Positions 22,749 to 34,572 of a DNA stretch of 64,000 nucleotides are shown piece by piece (position 1 is the first letter of the stretch; every line of letters starts with the position of its first letter). A model generated the notes under the pieces. The model was not told the origin of the DNA. It made no database searches and saw nothing but the letters and a program-made list of their open reading frames with translations. Made by a program: the position numbers and the translations under genes. The stretch is from Pascua guehoae (taxonomy: Eukaryota > Basidiomycota > Tremellomycetes > Trichosporonales > Trichosporonaceae). Location: positions 3,653,297 to 3,717,296 of the forward strand of contig BCJX01000002.1 in NCBI GenBank assembly GCA_001600415.1. Direction: 5' to 3'.

Positions 22749-23623
22749 TGCGAGTGTTTGATAGACGTAGGAAGCCTTCTGTACGAACCGGACACGATAC
22801 CACCCATTACAATCACCCCGCCACAGCGGTCCCACCATACACACCCGAGCACGCTCGTCGGCACGCCGCCAACGTCGCGGAACGTTCCCCACCGTACCCA
22901 TCCCCTCACACACATGTACACACAGACAGATGCTACGGGGCTTCCCCCGCGACCCCATGGGGCCAGACACATTCGAGGCACACCAGACGCAAAGGCCCGG
23001 ACGCAAGGCACGCCGGACGCAACCTACTCACTTGTGCCACGTTCAACGCCCCCCGCGGGGAGAGCCGTCTTCATTCGTGCTGGGACGCACTGCTGGGACA
23101 CAAAACCTTGATGATTATCACGACGACGATATGACCCCGTGCACTTGGGTCGGTGGTTTTAAACAAACTCACCCGTGACCGGGGCTCCCGACCACTGACA
23201 CTTTTAAACTCTTCACTGACGTCGTCAGATTTCTGAAACACACTTGACAACGTTTGTGTTCCTCTCACTCATCAACTCACTCTCATGGCATGACGGTGTG
23301 CCAGGTCCCGACCGAGGACGGCCTCACATGGTCGTAAAGCGACGATACGAACATTCTTTTTCTCGACGGTCGCCACGGAGACAAGAGCTAAAGATGTGGT
23401 TCGTGAGGTGTGGCATGGTGCGTCTTGGAGAGTGTTGCACCCGACTACACGAGCATTCTTGTCAACTGTTATATTCGATGATTGTCGTCTTGGCACGATG
23501 GACAAGCCCCGAATCCAAACGCGTAAACAGTGTGCGAACAGCAACCACTTGGCCGCGGGGGAGTGGTCGATACGAGCAAGAGCTGATGGGCGATCCATGA
23601 GCGCTTTCCCACATTTCGCATGG
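22749..23623. other. Intergenic region, left copy of a duplicated segment
   Basis: No gene is supported. Short blocks here (for example GACCGAGGACGGCC near 23311, and TTGGCACGATGGAC followed by AATCCAAACGCGTAAA near 23491-23529) recur in the same order near 24807 and 24968-25010, marking a diverged duplication that extends into the following gene. Confidence 0.6.
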
Positions 23624-23631
23624 TATATAAA
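23624..23631 (+). promoter_or_regulatory. TATA box of the SH3-like secreted protein gene
   Basis: TATATAAA lies 117 bases upstream of the start codon. It is one of few clear TATA boxes in the window, suggesting regulated or strong expression (inference). Confidence 0.55.
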
Positions 23632-23747
23632 GCGGCCCAACGAGCGACTGACATGGACCTCATCCGACTTTGAGACCATCTCTCCTCGCAGTCACCACTC
23701 CCCGCATTCTTTTATCACTACCCGTGCCACCCACGCCCCACACCACA

Positions 23748-24041
23748 ATGAAGATTGCCACCCTCGCCGCCCTCGCCTGTGCGCTTGCGCCGACAACGCT
23801 GGCCGAGGAGGTCGTCACCACGGTCGGCTATGTCGGTTGCTGGCAGGGCACCGGTACCAGATACGGACTTCAATCCTTGATCCCCAAAGGCCGGAGGGTG
23901 GCCATCACCTGCTACAGCGCCGGAGACACGCGCAACGCCAACGGCCAGTCGTCCGACTTTTGGTACTTTACAGTGTACGGCTGCTGGCTCAGCGGCGTCG
24001 ACTTTAACGAGTGGCCGCGCGAGCGTATGAGTGCGTGCTAG
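23748..24041 (+). CDS. Small secreted cysteine-containing SH3-like protein
   Basis: An intronless 97-residue protein. A signal peptide is clear: MKIATLAALACALAPTTLA, with cleavage expected after the Ala. The mature part (about 78 residues) has four cysteines and the order typical of bacterial-type SH3 repeats in small fungal secreted proteins: short glycine loop GTGTRYGLQ, LIPKGRRVAITCYSAGD, then SSDFWYFTVYGCWLSG. The fold assignment is an inference from pattern. Role unknown; such proteins are usually extracellular and may bind wall components. It has a TATA promoter. A truncated relative lies at 25284. Confidence 0.72.
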   Translation: MKIATLAALACALAPTTLAEEVVTTVGYVGCWQGTGTRYGLQSLIPKGRRVAITCYSAGDTRNANGQSSDFWYFTVYGCWLSGVDFNEWPRERMSAC

Positions 24042-25283
24042 GCGGCCGTGTCGACTGTCGGCAAACTCGAAGCCAACGGTCGTGAGCGAGAGGCGAGAAA
24101 GAAAGATTGAGAAAGACCCCACCTCGGGGGTAGTTGCGAAGAGAAGCGTGTGTTGAGCGAGACTGAGGATTGTATATGGTCCTGCCGTATGCACCTTGTA
24201 CTCGTGTGCAGTATGCCGGGTGGCAATGGGCATTGTGGGGCTGTTGTCTACTCGCCGTTCTTGGAAGCCAGGAGCAAGCCTTGCATCTCAACTGCTAGAG
24301 CCCAGTTTACACGGCCTAATTGCTCGGAATCTGGACGCCATTCGTAGACTTGACGCAGGCTGGCTTCAACCGTCTTCAGTGAACCGGTCCTAGACCAACA
24401 TTGGCCGGGTACTAGCGATGGTGCGCCCAAGAGCACTTTTTGCTGCACCGTACAGTTTGCTCGTCCTCGTCCTCGTCCTCGGCTTTGGGCTAGGCGTGCC
24501 CCTCGAGCATTACTCCAACGTCGCTCTCCCCGTGGCCACGAGCGTTGTTGCGCAGCCAGTTAGACCCCATGGGTGGGTACCATGGCGACCTCTCGACTCC
24601 CACCAGATCACCAGAGCCAAAAAGCCACACCGTCCATGTCCGCATACCCCAGCGTGTCCCACAGGCACGCCCCCCTGTGCCACCCCCCGGCACTCCGCAC
24701 TCTGCACTCCGCACTCCGAGTACTTCTCCCGGAAGTCTCTCGCCGCCACAAGACCCGTGTCGCCATCTCTGCCCCTTCACCAGATGACATCGCTTGTGTA
24801 GGATCAGACCGAGGACGGCCCCAAGCGGCCGACTCACCCGACCATGTACCTGTAAACATTCGTTTCGGCCTAAAAGGCATTGCTCGAGTGCCTTATTTAC
24901 CTCAGTGATGCAGATGTCTTGGCGTTTCACATGGCTATACAGACTTTTTTCTGGTGGCTGTTGCCTTGGCACGATGGACGACAGCCAACCCCGGAATCCA
25001 AACGCGTAAATGGCATCCGAGGTGGTCGAGTAGGTACAGTGTGCGGTACTTCGATGGTGTTGTATTGTTGGCGAACACTAGTAGATGGAAGCAACGAGCG
25101 TTCCCACACGAGGTCTCGAATGGGGCTGACGAGGGACTGTCAAAGACACTCCGTCGGCTTGGGATCATCTCCCTCTGTGTCCTCCTCTCGATGTCCTCTT
25201 GATCTCAATCACTCCGCCCTTAGCCGCGCTCTCTCATCGCTACTCCACCTTGCCGAACCACCTCACCTACGCGGTTTGGCGCC
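24042..25283. other. Intergenic region, right copy of a duplicated segment
   Basis: Carries the second, diverged copies of blocks seen at 23311-23610, including GAGCGTTCCCACA near 25098, matching GAGCGCTTTCCCACA near 23600. The TATA box of the first copy is not preserved. A 127-codon ORF at 24418 starts with a hydrophobic leader, but the rest looks like non-coding sequence and is not supported. Confidence 0.55.
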
Positions 25284-25457
25284 ATGAAGATTATGATCCT
25301 CACCGCCGTCGCGTTTGTGCTTGCACCCACAACACTCGGAGCACACTTTTACTACTACTCTACGCCAGATGCATCGGACCATGTAATATACACACCCGTG
25401 CTGCGCACGCTCCCTTCTCTGTCGACCCAGTTTTTAAGCGCCGATGCGCATGACTGA
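25284..25457 (+). pseudogene. Truncated duplicate of the secreted SH3-like gene
   Basis: The open frame gives 57 residues. Its first 20 (MKIMILTAVAFVLAPTTLGA) align closely with the signal peptide of the 23748 gene, including the identical LAPTTL segment, and about 60 bases of DNA around the start also match. After the signal peptide the similarity ends: no SH3-like core and no cysteines remain. Upstream blocks are shared too, so this is a duplication that lost its mature part or was fused to other sequence. A short secreted peptide could still be made. Its 3' end overlaps the last exon of NAC-alpha on the other strand. Confidence 0.6.
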
Positions 25458-26287
25458 GAGTTAGCGACATACATGACGAGCAACTGGTAGTGGGAGGCCC
25501 ATGATGACCGCGGCGCCCACAATGCTGGCGTACTCACTCGCGTTGATGAGGTCGCCGTTCTCAGCGGCAAGGGCCTCGCGTGCCTTCTCCTCGGTGCAGC
25601 CGGTCTGGGCGACGACGAGCTTGACGTCCTCGTCCTCGACCTTGGCGTCGCTAGCGGGCTTCTTCTCGTCCGTCTCCTCGAGCTCGGGGGCGCTGTACGG
25701 ACAACCATGGGGGGAGGTTTCGTGTGGGGTGCGCGTGGGGATTGGCAACGAAGGAAAACAAGCGTTGTGTTGGGAAGAGGGGGGACTGTGTCAGCACTCG
25801 ATAGATCGACGTCATTTGTCCACAATTTCTTTTTCCCCCCCACGCCGAGCGCTCTGGACATGGCGCCGCTCGCACTCGGACACTTGCACACTCACTCGTC
25901 ACCGCCCATCAGGTCCTCGAGGGACTTGGGGACACCGTCCTTGAAGCCGCCCTGGGCGTGGGCGGCCTGGGCAGCCTGGGTGGAAGCCTGGAGCTGCTGC
26001 TGGGCAGCAATCTGGGCGGCCGACGAAGGGTCCTCGAGCTTTGCCTCGCCAAAGACAATGTAGCAGTCCGAGCCGGGGGCCTTGTAGACCTCGGGCTGGG
26101 CGACGACGAGGAGCACATTCTTGGGGCGGCGGAGCGTGACGCGCTGGATGCCCGGGACACGCTTCAGGCCGAGGCCCTCGAGCTGCTTGCGCGCCTTGCG
26201 CTCGGGGCGCGAGTGGAGCTCGACCGTGACGCCGCCGTGCGAGTGGCCGTCGTGGTTGTCCTCGAGGGTCAGGTTTTCGATCGACAT
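25434..26287 (-). CDS. EGD2: Nascent polypeptide-associated complex subunit alpha
   Basis: Exons (minus) 26287-25896, 25692-25538 and 25453-25434 give 188 residues. The NAC domain is clear ([20 protein letters not shown], then [16 protein letters not shown] and [12 protein letters not shown]). A C-terminal UBA domain begins [20 protein letters not shown] and ends [14 protein letters not shown]. The last exon was chosen because it follows a perfect CGCTAAC branch site and restores the conserved NAIM ending; splicing to an upstream AG would give NAIARHVCR instead. NAC-alpha pairs with NAC-beta at the ribosome exit tunnel. A TCACGTGA octamer lies about 366 bases upstream. Confidence 0.92.
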
Positions 26288-27671
26288 GGTGCTGGTGATG
26301 GGGGGTGGGTAGAGGGAGGGGAGGCGGGAGAAGCGGAGAGAAACAAGGCCGAGCCAGCGAGCACGAGGGAGCGACAGCGAGCGAGGGCGAGTGGGTGAGC
26401 AGGCAGGCTGCAGGCAGGCGGGCAGGCACACGCACCCAGGCAGAGGCATCCATCCACCACCCAGGCCCACCCACCCCACCCAGCACAGACACACGCACCC
26501 AGACGCATGCTCAAAAGGAAATGTCCAAACCCGAGCAGTTTAGGGAGTGTCACGGTTACCAAATACCCACGTATATTTCGGAACTAGTCGTATCAAACAT
26601 TAACGGAATCAAATTGGCACATGGTTGCCATGTGCCCTCCACGGGGACTACATCACGTGATTTTCAAACTGTCTTGAAACCGCGGATGCAAACGCATTCC
26701 GACAAAGGAAGTGGAAATCGCCGACTCGCCGGCGGGAGGTGGAGCTAGGTGGCCAGGTGGCAGGTGGCATCCGTCCTCGGCAGTCGTGAGAGGATGACTG
26801 GATGCAAAACCTCCCCTTCAAGCTCGAATGCGCAAACATTTCGTCATCCATGCCGTACACCTGTATCCTCTGTCTTCCTGTTGTTCCCTTCAAGTGCCTG
26901 TTGGGTGGAGGATACCAGGTCCCTGTCGACTTTTTACCGCCCCTGCACTGCTCTGCACTGGTGCTGTACTGCCCCGACTGCCCCCGGCGCGTGACGTGCC
27001 TCTTGCCGCGAGTTTGAAGTGCGGGCTGTTTCAACAAGGTTTTCGTTGACGTTGGCCAGGCCGAAGGGATGAGCATCATGCTCGGGGCTTTCACGCACTG
27101 CATGGGCTATTCACTAACTCTTTCTTCATTGAGACACCGCTCTTTCTCACTAGCGTCAACCTTCCATGGATACCGGTACAGTACACACGACGCTGTAACG
27201 CTGGGTCGGCCGCCTGTTCCCTGCCTTTTGTCAGGCGGGCCGCGCAACCAGGGCTCTGACAAGCCGCCCACCGAGGAGACAATGTTTTGGAGGGAGGTCG
27301 GAGGAAAAGTCGAATGCTTCGTCGACATGCAGCGGTTGGTCGTCTAGATGCAGACGACGAGTTGCTCTGCGTTTGAGGCACCAAACTTTAGTTCTTGCAT
27401 GGTTGCATAGCCGCACCTTGGCAAGGCAGGGGTGATGACTCAAACGAGCGGAACTCGAGTGAGTGGTGCTATGCCCAACCTCGGGGACCCTCCTCGGCGC
27501 CACCCGTTTCACCTCGAGTCCAATCCCACTCCAACGACTCTCCAGACGTCGTATCCACTTAATCCTCGTCCCCCGTCTCTTACTCTCTCTCCACTGGACA
27601 ATCTCCTCTCAGCACTATTTTATTCTCGAGCTGGTGCCTCGACCTCGACAACTAACCACCCCCTGCCTACC
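26288..27671. other. Divergent intergenic region
   Basis: 1.4 kb between NAC-alpha (minus) and the unknown gene at 27672 (plus). Apart from a G/A-rich leader for NAC-alpha, one TCACGTGA site and CT-rich sequence at 27570-27610, nothing is recognised. Confidence 0.5.
26653..26660. promoter_or_regulatory. TCACGTGA palindrome upstream of NAC-alpha
   Basis: Same octamer as at 17361 and 46133, here 366 bases from the NAC-alpha start. Confidence 0.45.
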
Positions 27672-28773
27672 ATGGCGCGATTCCACAACGCCGCCCAACT
27701 AAGCCGAACCTCTTCGGCGTCTCCCATCCCCATTCCACCTGCTCCACCGCTCCAAGAGGCCGGCCCGAGCGAGGGCAGCTCGCCCCAGACCGACTACGCG
27801 GTGAGAACGCCACCCGTCCAAAAGCGGCGGTTTGGCATTGCGCACGTTGCTGCGCTTCTATCCAACCTCGAGCGCCGCCTCACGGTTAGTCGACAGTGTC
27901 GAGCGGCAGTGACGCCGTACACACCATGGAGCGAGAGGGGAGCACTTGCCGCGCCGCGGCCAATCTTTGAAGACGACCCGAGCTGGCCGCCGCCCATGGA
28001 CCACCCGAGCATCCAGCCTCCGATGGGCGCGTCGTCGTCGTCGCTGCCTTCCTCGCACCGTCCTCGGTCGAGCGACTCGGTCACGTCGTTTGACACTGCA
28101 CCGAGCCATCTCCCTTCCCCGTACACTCCGCCAAATGCCTCGTTCCTCTCTCTCGAATCCACATCGACCGCAGCGTCCGGCACGTCACATCGGTCATCAC
28201 GCTCTCCCCCGCGCTCCACCACGCGCTCTACGCCTCTCCGTGGGGGTACGACGCCACGCACCGCCTGTTTCCCTCTCGGACCCGTCGAGGAAGAGGACTC
28301 TGACCCCGCTCCCAAGCACATTAAACAGAATGGTTGGGACGGTGTGTTTACAAAGCCCGACGAAGTGGATGAACTGCAACCAGACCCCATCGAGTATGCG
28401 CGCCACCGCCACCGCCAGCGCGACAAGCGCCGCAAAAAGCGCAAGCAACGCGTGCGCAAGGCGTGGGAGGCCGCAGAGGAGCAGCAGCAGGCCAATGGGG
28501 CCGAGGGCTCGGGTTCAGGTTCACACGAGGTCACCAATGCAGATGTGAGTATATGAGTGCGGGACGGGGACCGAGGTTCCGTGGAGAAAAATGGACCGAG
28601 ACCGGGGGAGCGCTGTCACTCTGGTGGTGTGCGTGAACCCGCTGGGTGTGAGGTGCAGCATTGCTCGAGCCCGAGTTCCATCCCCACTACCCATGTGCAC
28701 AACGATCGAGCAAAAGCTGACTGTACAGGGTCGACGTTATGCGCGCACGGGAGCCGCCGTCGTGATGGCGTAG
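27672..28773 (+). CDS. Unknown low-complexity protein
   Basis: Proposed exons 27672-28544 and 28729-28773 give 305 residues. The intron uses GTGAGT and an acceptor preceded by CTGAC-like sequence (GCTGACTGTACAG); without it the frame stops two codons later. The protein is Ser/Pro-rich with a disordered middle, a WDGVF..PDEVDELQPDP acidic segment and a strongly basic RHRHRQRDKRRKKRKQR stretch that looks like a nuclear-localisation signal. No family is recognised. The KKRR...WEAAEEQ end may be helical. The start could also lie further upstream, since the frame is open to 27432. Confidence 0.55.
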
Positions 28774-31616
28774 ATGGACACTAGGGAACGACGACATCCC
28801 TCAAGTAGAAACAGACGACGTTTGGACACTCTACGAACGCTACAGGGCGTCTCTGGTCTCACCTTGATCTTTCGAAGCGGCACATCGTTCGCCGTGCATT
28901 CGTTTAGACCGTAGTTTTTTCTTTTCTTTTTTTTTTTGTTGTAGCCAGTATCATGTGACGCCCACCATATCATGCCAACCTGAGACGCAAAAGCTCCTCA
29001 TTCTCCTCATTCGGACGCGTTTGTGTTTCGCCCGCCAACATTACTCGACTTGGAGCGCAGGCGTCGATCAGGTGTCGCAGCCTGAGACCAGTGTCCCACA
29101 GTTTCGGGGCGTGGGCCAAGGACGCGAATAGAAGATCCCACAAAGTCAAGTTGCACCGCCCCAGCCACAACACAGCATATGGCGCTGTGTCGACGGCCTG
29201 GCCGTTCCATGGCGAGGAGAGTTATTAAAGCACTATGACAGCACCGCATTCACCGCCACTCGACTCGCAACATGGACCGATCGTCGTCGTCGTCACCGCT
29301 GCCCGTGTTTGGGCGGTGCTCCGAGGAATGCCGGCATCTGTCTCTGCACTTTCATTGCCTGTATGCATGGCATGCGCGTAGGAGCCGCATGGCCTCGTCA
29401 AAGTCAAGGTTTGGCGGGACCAAACCGGGCCGTGACGAGAATGCAACCTGGGCAGGGGCGAGTTTATCTTGGATGCCGTGTCGACCCAGCGCATGGCAAG
29501 CCACCCTCTGTACTGTAGTGATCATAATGGCAGGCTGTATCCTGCGACGTTATCTATCTCAAGTATGTACGCGACATTACCATTTCTCAGTTCTCCAAGC
29601 GGGGTTCTCATTCTCAGCTCTACGCGAACGCAAGCGGGCGTGAACGGTGGCTATCGTGGGCGTCGTGCGGAGTCGTGGCGCAGGCGGCGGCCTACTTGTT
29701 CTTGGCCTCGGCCTGGGCCACAGCCAAGAGGTCTGTGATATCCTGGCGGACCTCGGCGGGCGTACGTAGGTGGGCAGGACGCACCGATGCGGTGGTGGTG
29801 TTGCGGTGTTGGTGTTGAGGTGGGGTGGGAACTGGCACGGGCCACGGTCTAGTAACATATCGCTAGCTAGCTAGCTCACCTCTGGCGGGACTGAGAAGCC
29901 ATCGCGAAGAGAAGCGACAGAGCTATCGGCGATCCGGCCAAGCTGCTTCTGATGGGAACATCGGCGTATCGACTGTGGCTTGGACAGGAGCGCTAGCGCG
30001 ATCCGCGAGGAAGCAGAGACGCATCGATGCACAGTCACTACCGCATTGTGCAGATGACTGACGACTGATCACTGCCCATGGAGCTAGGAGCCTTATGTCA
30101 TTCATTCTGCATTTGGCTAGCCCGCCACCTTGTCTCCACGTACCGACGATGCGGGCCTGCAGAGCAAAGCACACTTATTTCACGTGTCAATTGGCCGGAT
30201 CCACTTATCCACAGGCATGAGACAGCGCCTGTGGTATGGGCCATTTGGTGCACCAAGCCCGCGCCAGCTGGCTGACATCACGGAATGCGAGGGTTAGGGG
30301 GTTATCTGCCAACGTCAGTGTGGCTCATGTCTCTTGGACAAGGTTTGGACCTTTGGACAAGCTCCACAAGGCGGCTGTGCAAAGAACAAGATAGCGGGAA
30401 CAATATTATCCAACAGAAGTGGGCAACGCATCGCCACGCGGCCGGCCATGTGTATGGAGGCTGCAAGGCTGTGCTCGCTGGCTGGCTGGGTTCTGGCAGA
30501 TTAACGAAGCTGTAACCGATACAACCGAGCAATAATGTCGGCGGCGGTGCAGGTGGCTGTGCCGAGAAGTCCGAGGTCAGGCCGAGCCCATTCATGGACG
30601 GCCCGACAGTCTGGCTTGCCCCCGCCCGTGCTGCCGGTGGCGTGGCGTCTTTGCAGGGCGTATGTAGCGATGGCGGCGTAGGGTACGATGAAGGGTAACA
30701 GAGGTCTGCCTTGTCCCTCCAGCTTTACTACTCGCAGCAGCTAGCTAGCAGCTCCCAATGGCCATATTCAGCGCCAGTCAAACGGCTGCTCCGGATGCAG
30801 ACTCCGGGTCGGCGACAGTTTCAGGCAGTGAGAACGCGGCGGTGATGAACAGCAGTATGCTTAACGCACGTGTAAGATTACCAGTGCCGTCACTTGTCAC
30901 CCTCGGTGCTCCACTACTGTGCCACGTTCGGTTCCCATCTCGGTTCGTGACAGACTCGCGCCGCTTGGGCCCATGTGGCTGATAACGGTCATCGGGCCAT
31001 GGCCACCGCGTGTGGCAAGTGGCACCCCCTGGGCTCGCACACTGCTGTACTACTGTCCTTTTTTCCCCTAGCACCATTATTACTCGTCGCATGACCGCCA
31101 TGCACAGCCCACCCCACAGCCACAGCCACATGCCACAACCGATGCTAGTCGTCTGATAAAATATCATAGTCAGGTTAACTCAGGACTCTCTCTGGCTGGC
31201 ATGGCTGGAATATCAAGCCACGTGCTGCGGAGATGGGCATTGTGACCGAGTGAAATTTCAGAGGCGGTGCGGAATGTTGACGCCATGGTCACTAACACGC
31301 CGCCAGGCAGTGCAGTCACTGTCTCGCACCTCGGCTCTCGGCTCCCATGATCCCCATGGTCCCCACCAGGCCACCATGCAACCTGTTTACGTGTTAACAG
31401 TGGTGCGTGTGAGCTGATCGCCCCGCAAACGCTCTCGTGTCTGCATTCTTCGTCTCTCACTCATTCTGATAGCTACATTCTCAACACCACCCATTGGCAC
31501 CGACTCGGGCCGACTACCACTGACAGCACTCGACTGCGCGGTTCGCACAAGCGCTGGTAGCTAGGCCGCTCTTGTTCAAACGCAACGTATCCATCCAGCT
31601 TTTGCTCCACTCCACG
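28774..31616. other. Gene-poor region
   Basis: Contains only the doubtful small gene at 29692-29902. Otherwise short ORFs, a T run at 28929-28939, GCTAGCTAGCTAG at 29862-29875 and no recognisable element. Confidence 0.45.
29692..29902 (-). CDS. Possible small spliced gene (59 aa, doubtful)
   Basis: On the minus strand MASQSRQ is followed by a good donor (AG|GTGAGC), and the last part reads PAEVRQDITDLLAVAQAEAKNK before a stop, an amphipathic helix-like end that looks genuine. The only phase-compatible acceptor (ACTAG at 29849-29850) gives exons 29902-29880 and 29848-29692, but the middle (PTPPQHQHRNTTT) looks like translated non-coding DNA, so the exon structure may be wrong. No family is recognised. 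Confidence 0.3.
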
Positions 31617-33368
31617 ATGGGCTCTGCTGCCTCGCGACCAAAGGAGGAGACCCAAGTGACTCGGGTGAGGACGAGCGCGCCAGCATGCAGAGAGACAACA
31701 GGGCTGACCCCGCAGTCGCCAGCATCCGACTCGGAGGCGACGCTCGTGAGGTCGGTGGACAATGACAGCGGCGCTCTGATGAGCAAGCACAAGGGCAAGG
31801 GCGTGGACAAGGCCTGCGCCAACGAAAAGGTCGAGGCCGGCAAAGGGAAGGGCAAGGAGAAGTGCAAGGAAAGGAGCAAAGACAAGTGCGGCAAGCAGAA
31901 GGACAACAAGGGCAAGGGCAAGGGCAAGGTTGAGGAGCAGTGGAGCATTGAATCTCCAGAGTCTTATGAAGTGAGTGTAACATTGGGTGTGGGTGTGTCG
32001 GCCTTTGCGCCGGTAGCGAACACAAGTGACTGACCCCAGACCGGTCCCGCGTCACCGGCATACACCGGGGCATCACCAGCATACACCCCCGCAATAGGCA
32101 CGTTGGGCCCACCAGCCCGGACAGAAAGCGACGCCGAGGTCGCCGCGCACGTCGCGAGGGCGGCCAAAGCCGCCGCGGCCGAGGAAAAGGCGGCCAACGC
32201 CGCTGCCAAGAAGAAACGCAAGGCCGAAAAGCGGGCGCGCAGGGCGCTGCGTAAAGCCATGAATGCGCAGCAGCGTGCGGAAAAGAGCGCCGTCAAGGCG
32301 GAACGCAAGGTGGCGAAAATGGCAAAGTCGACCGAGAAGCGGCAGAACCGCGCGACACGCAAGGCGGACAAGGCGCAGCAGCGTGCGGAAAAGCTTGCGG
32401 CCAAGGCGGTGGTGTATGCTTCGTCGCCTACTGCGCCGGCCGCGACGCCGACGGGGCCCCTGTTGCGCAGTGGCACGGGCGAGAGTGGCGAGGGCCGTCG
32501 TTCTATCCCGGACGCAAACAGCGCCAGTGCAAACGCCAGCCCGAGCCCTGTACGCCGGCGCGCGACACCGCCAACGCCCAACTCCAACCCCGCCCGATAC
32601 ACGACACCGACGACGCCAAGCCCCAACCCCGTCCGCCGGCATGTACCGCCAACGACCAACCCCGACCTCGCCCGGCGGCACACGACACCCACCGACACCG
32701 AACTCTATCCCCCTCCGTACCCCGCGCCGCGCGCGTACAGCACCCCCACCAAGTCCCGGGACACGTCCATGCGCCACCTCGATGGGCCCCCCGAGACGGT
32801 CCCCCAGGCAGTCTTCGACCTTCTCTCCCCGACCCGCGTGCACACACCACCACGATCGTCGTCCACGCCCCGCGGCGAAAAGGCCCCGCCCGCATGCCTC
32901 TCGGTCCCAGCACTCAGCCCCGCGTCCACCACGTCCTCGGCCCCGACGTCGGGCCCGCCGTCTCCCCGTCTCCTCCCGCCGTCTCCCAGTCATACGCCAT
33001 CGCCCTCGCCCATGTCCAAGTCCAAGTCCACGCCCATGTCCAAGTCCATGTCCACGCCCACGCCCATCCCCATGCCCATCCCCAGACCCGCACCCACACC
33101 CCTGATCCGCACCATCACACCCGACCACGAGCGACCCTTGCCCGCCCTGCCCGCAGACGCCGTCCCGCCACCACTCCCGCCCCGCCGCGCCAACACGGCC
33201 GCCGGCGTGGACGAAAAAGAACGCTTCCGGGACGCCGCAGAGGCCGTGCTCGAGACGGAGCGCTTCCGGCGCGAGGCAGAGGCCATCGTTAGTACCTGGA
33301 ACGGAAACGCGGTGGACACTGTTCGGCCCGATGGAAAGCCACACCGTCTCGACAAGGCCAGGCGGTAG
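31617..33368 (+). CDS. Unknown Lys/Ala- and Pro-rich protein with myristoylation-like N-terminus
   Basis: Proposed exons 31617-31664, 31716-31970 and 32040-33368 give 543 residues. Both introns end with the CTGACCCC(GC)AG pattern; the first (51 nt) is a multiple of three, so its removal is optional for the frame. The protein begins MGSAASRPKEE, fitting an N-myristoylation signal (Gly2, Ser6). Next come a Lys/Gly-rich segment, an Ala/Lys/Arg-rich predicted coiled coil (about residues 125-205), then a long Pro/Ser/Thr-rich disordered region with a PMSKSKSTPMSKSMSTP repeat, and a short charged C-terminal helix (DEKERFRDAAEAVLETERF). No known domain is recognised. It may be a membrane-tethered scaffold (inference). 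Confidence 0.55.
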
Positions 33369-34232
33369 GCTGTAGTTGGAGGCTCGGTAGGCGGCGACTG
33401 CGCGAGGGGTGGCGAGTTTGTGGGTGCCGTGAGTCTGTGACTCGCTCCCCAGATGGAGTTGCTCTGTACATATTAGCCCGTTGTTTATATTAGTTGCTCC
33501 CAAGGCGATGAGAGGACACTACAGTTGATAAGGGCTGAGGCCGCTGATATCCCCTGGTGCGGTGTTGTCATCGGGGCCGCGGTCCTAGCTCTCCTGAACC
33601 CAAAATGACGACTGACAGACACCCGGAACACTCTATCTTGGCTGATGGAGATGGTTTCCTTGCGTGTACGTGGCGACTGACGAGGGTGAGATGTGCTTGC
33701 CTCGGAACTGGTGTTCCACATACCAAACAAATGGCATGACTGTAAGCATGACTCATTTTGAACAGCATCTCGAAGCACTGAACAGGGTCTGTCTCACCCA
33801 GAAGGAGCAAAAACAGACCGGCCGGGTGACTTGCCCCCTCCTCTCCTGCCTACCGTCTACCATCACCAAGACGTCTACACGACGCTCCGCAGAAAATGCC
33901 CAACCGTGTCGCTTGCGGCTCTTGCTGCCACCTTGGCCCGCAGAGTGATCAGTACGTTGCGCTGGGACGGATACAAACCGTGCCTCGTCCTCCTCGTCCT
34001 CGTCGGCCTCTTTGAGCTGGGTGTCTCCACAATCTGTCTGCCCAACAAGTCGCGCAAGCAATTCACCCTGACGCAAGGAGAATGCCAGGAAATACTGTAC
34101 CTCTGCGCCTTGCTCAATGGCTCGGCTCCGAATCCGACAAGCTCCCTGCCCCAGGCTCACGCAATGTGCCCTTGCTCGGCATCTTCCTCCGCAACTCTCT
34201 ACCACCTTTTTCCGGAATCTCAATTGTCGGTC
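33369..34232. other. Intergenic region
   Basis: No supported gene. Sequence between the unknown gene and tRNA-Glu; ORFs on both strands are short and unconvincing. Confidence 0.5.
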
Positions 34233-34320
34233 TCTGCGTTAGTACAGAGGTTAGTATCCCCGTCTTTCAGTTTCACAACTAGAAGTCACGGGCGACCCGG
34301 GTTCGAACCCCGGACGCAGA
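34233..34320 (+). tRNA. tRNA-Glu (UUC) with a 17-nt intron
   Basis: The acceptor stem TCTGCGT pairs with ACGCAGA. The D stem is GTAC/GTAT, the anticodon stem CCCGT/ACGGG, with loop CTTTCA then C after removing a 17-base intron following position 37. The T arm is CCGGGTTCGAACCCCGG. Anticodon TTC gives Glu. Confidence 0.88.
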
Positions 34321-34572
34321 AGAGCATCTGTTCGGAAGGCAGGTGGTTTTTGGCCCCCCTGAGCGATGGGTCATGTTTTGGTTTCACTCGTTTCTGTTCG
34401 TTGAGTTCGTTCATTCATTCCTAAAGAGACGGTGGTTCTTTTTGTTCGATGGACTATGTTTCCAGCAGTTCATCGGCAAGTTGCGTGCTACACCCAATGA
34501 CGAACGCCACGAGCTGAACCGCAGCCCTGCAGCTGGAGAAAAACAAGACAAATCAAAGGGAAAAAGGAAGAT

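Noticed and set aside
24418..24801. A 127-codon ORF with a hydrophobic leader (LLVLVLVLGFGLG)
   Set aside because: The remainder is Pro/His/Arg-rich non-coding-like sequence with no conserved pattern; the leader arises from CTCGTC repeats.
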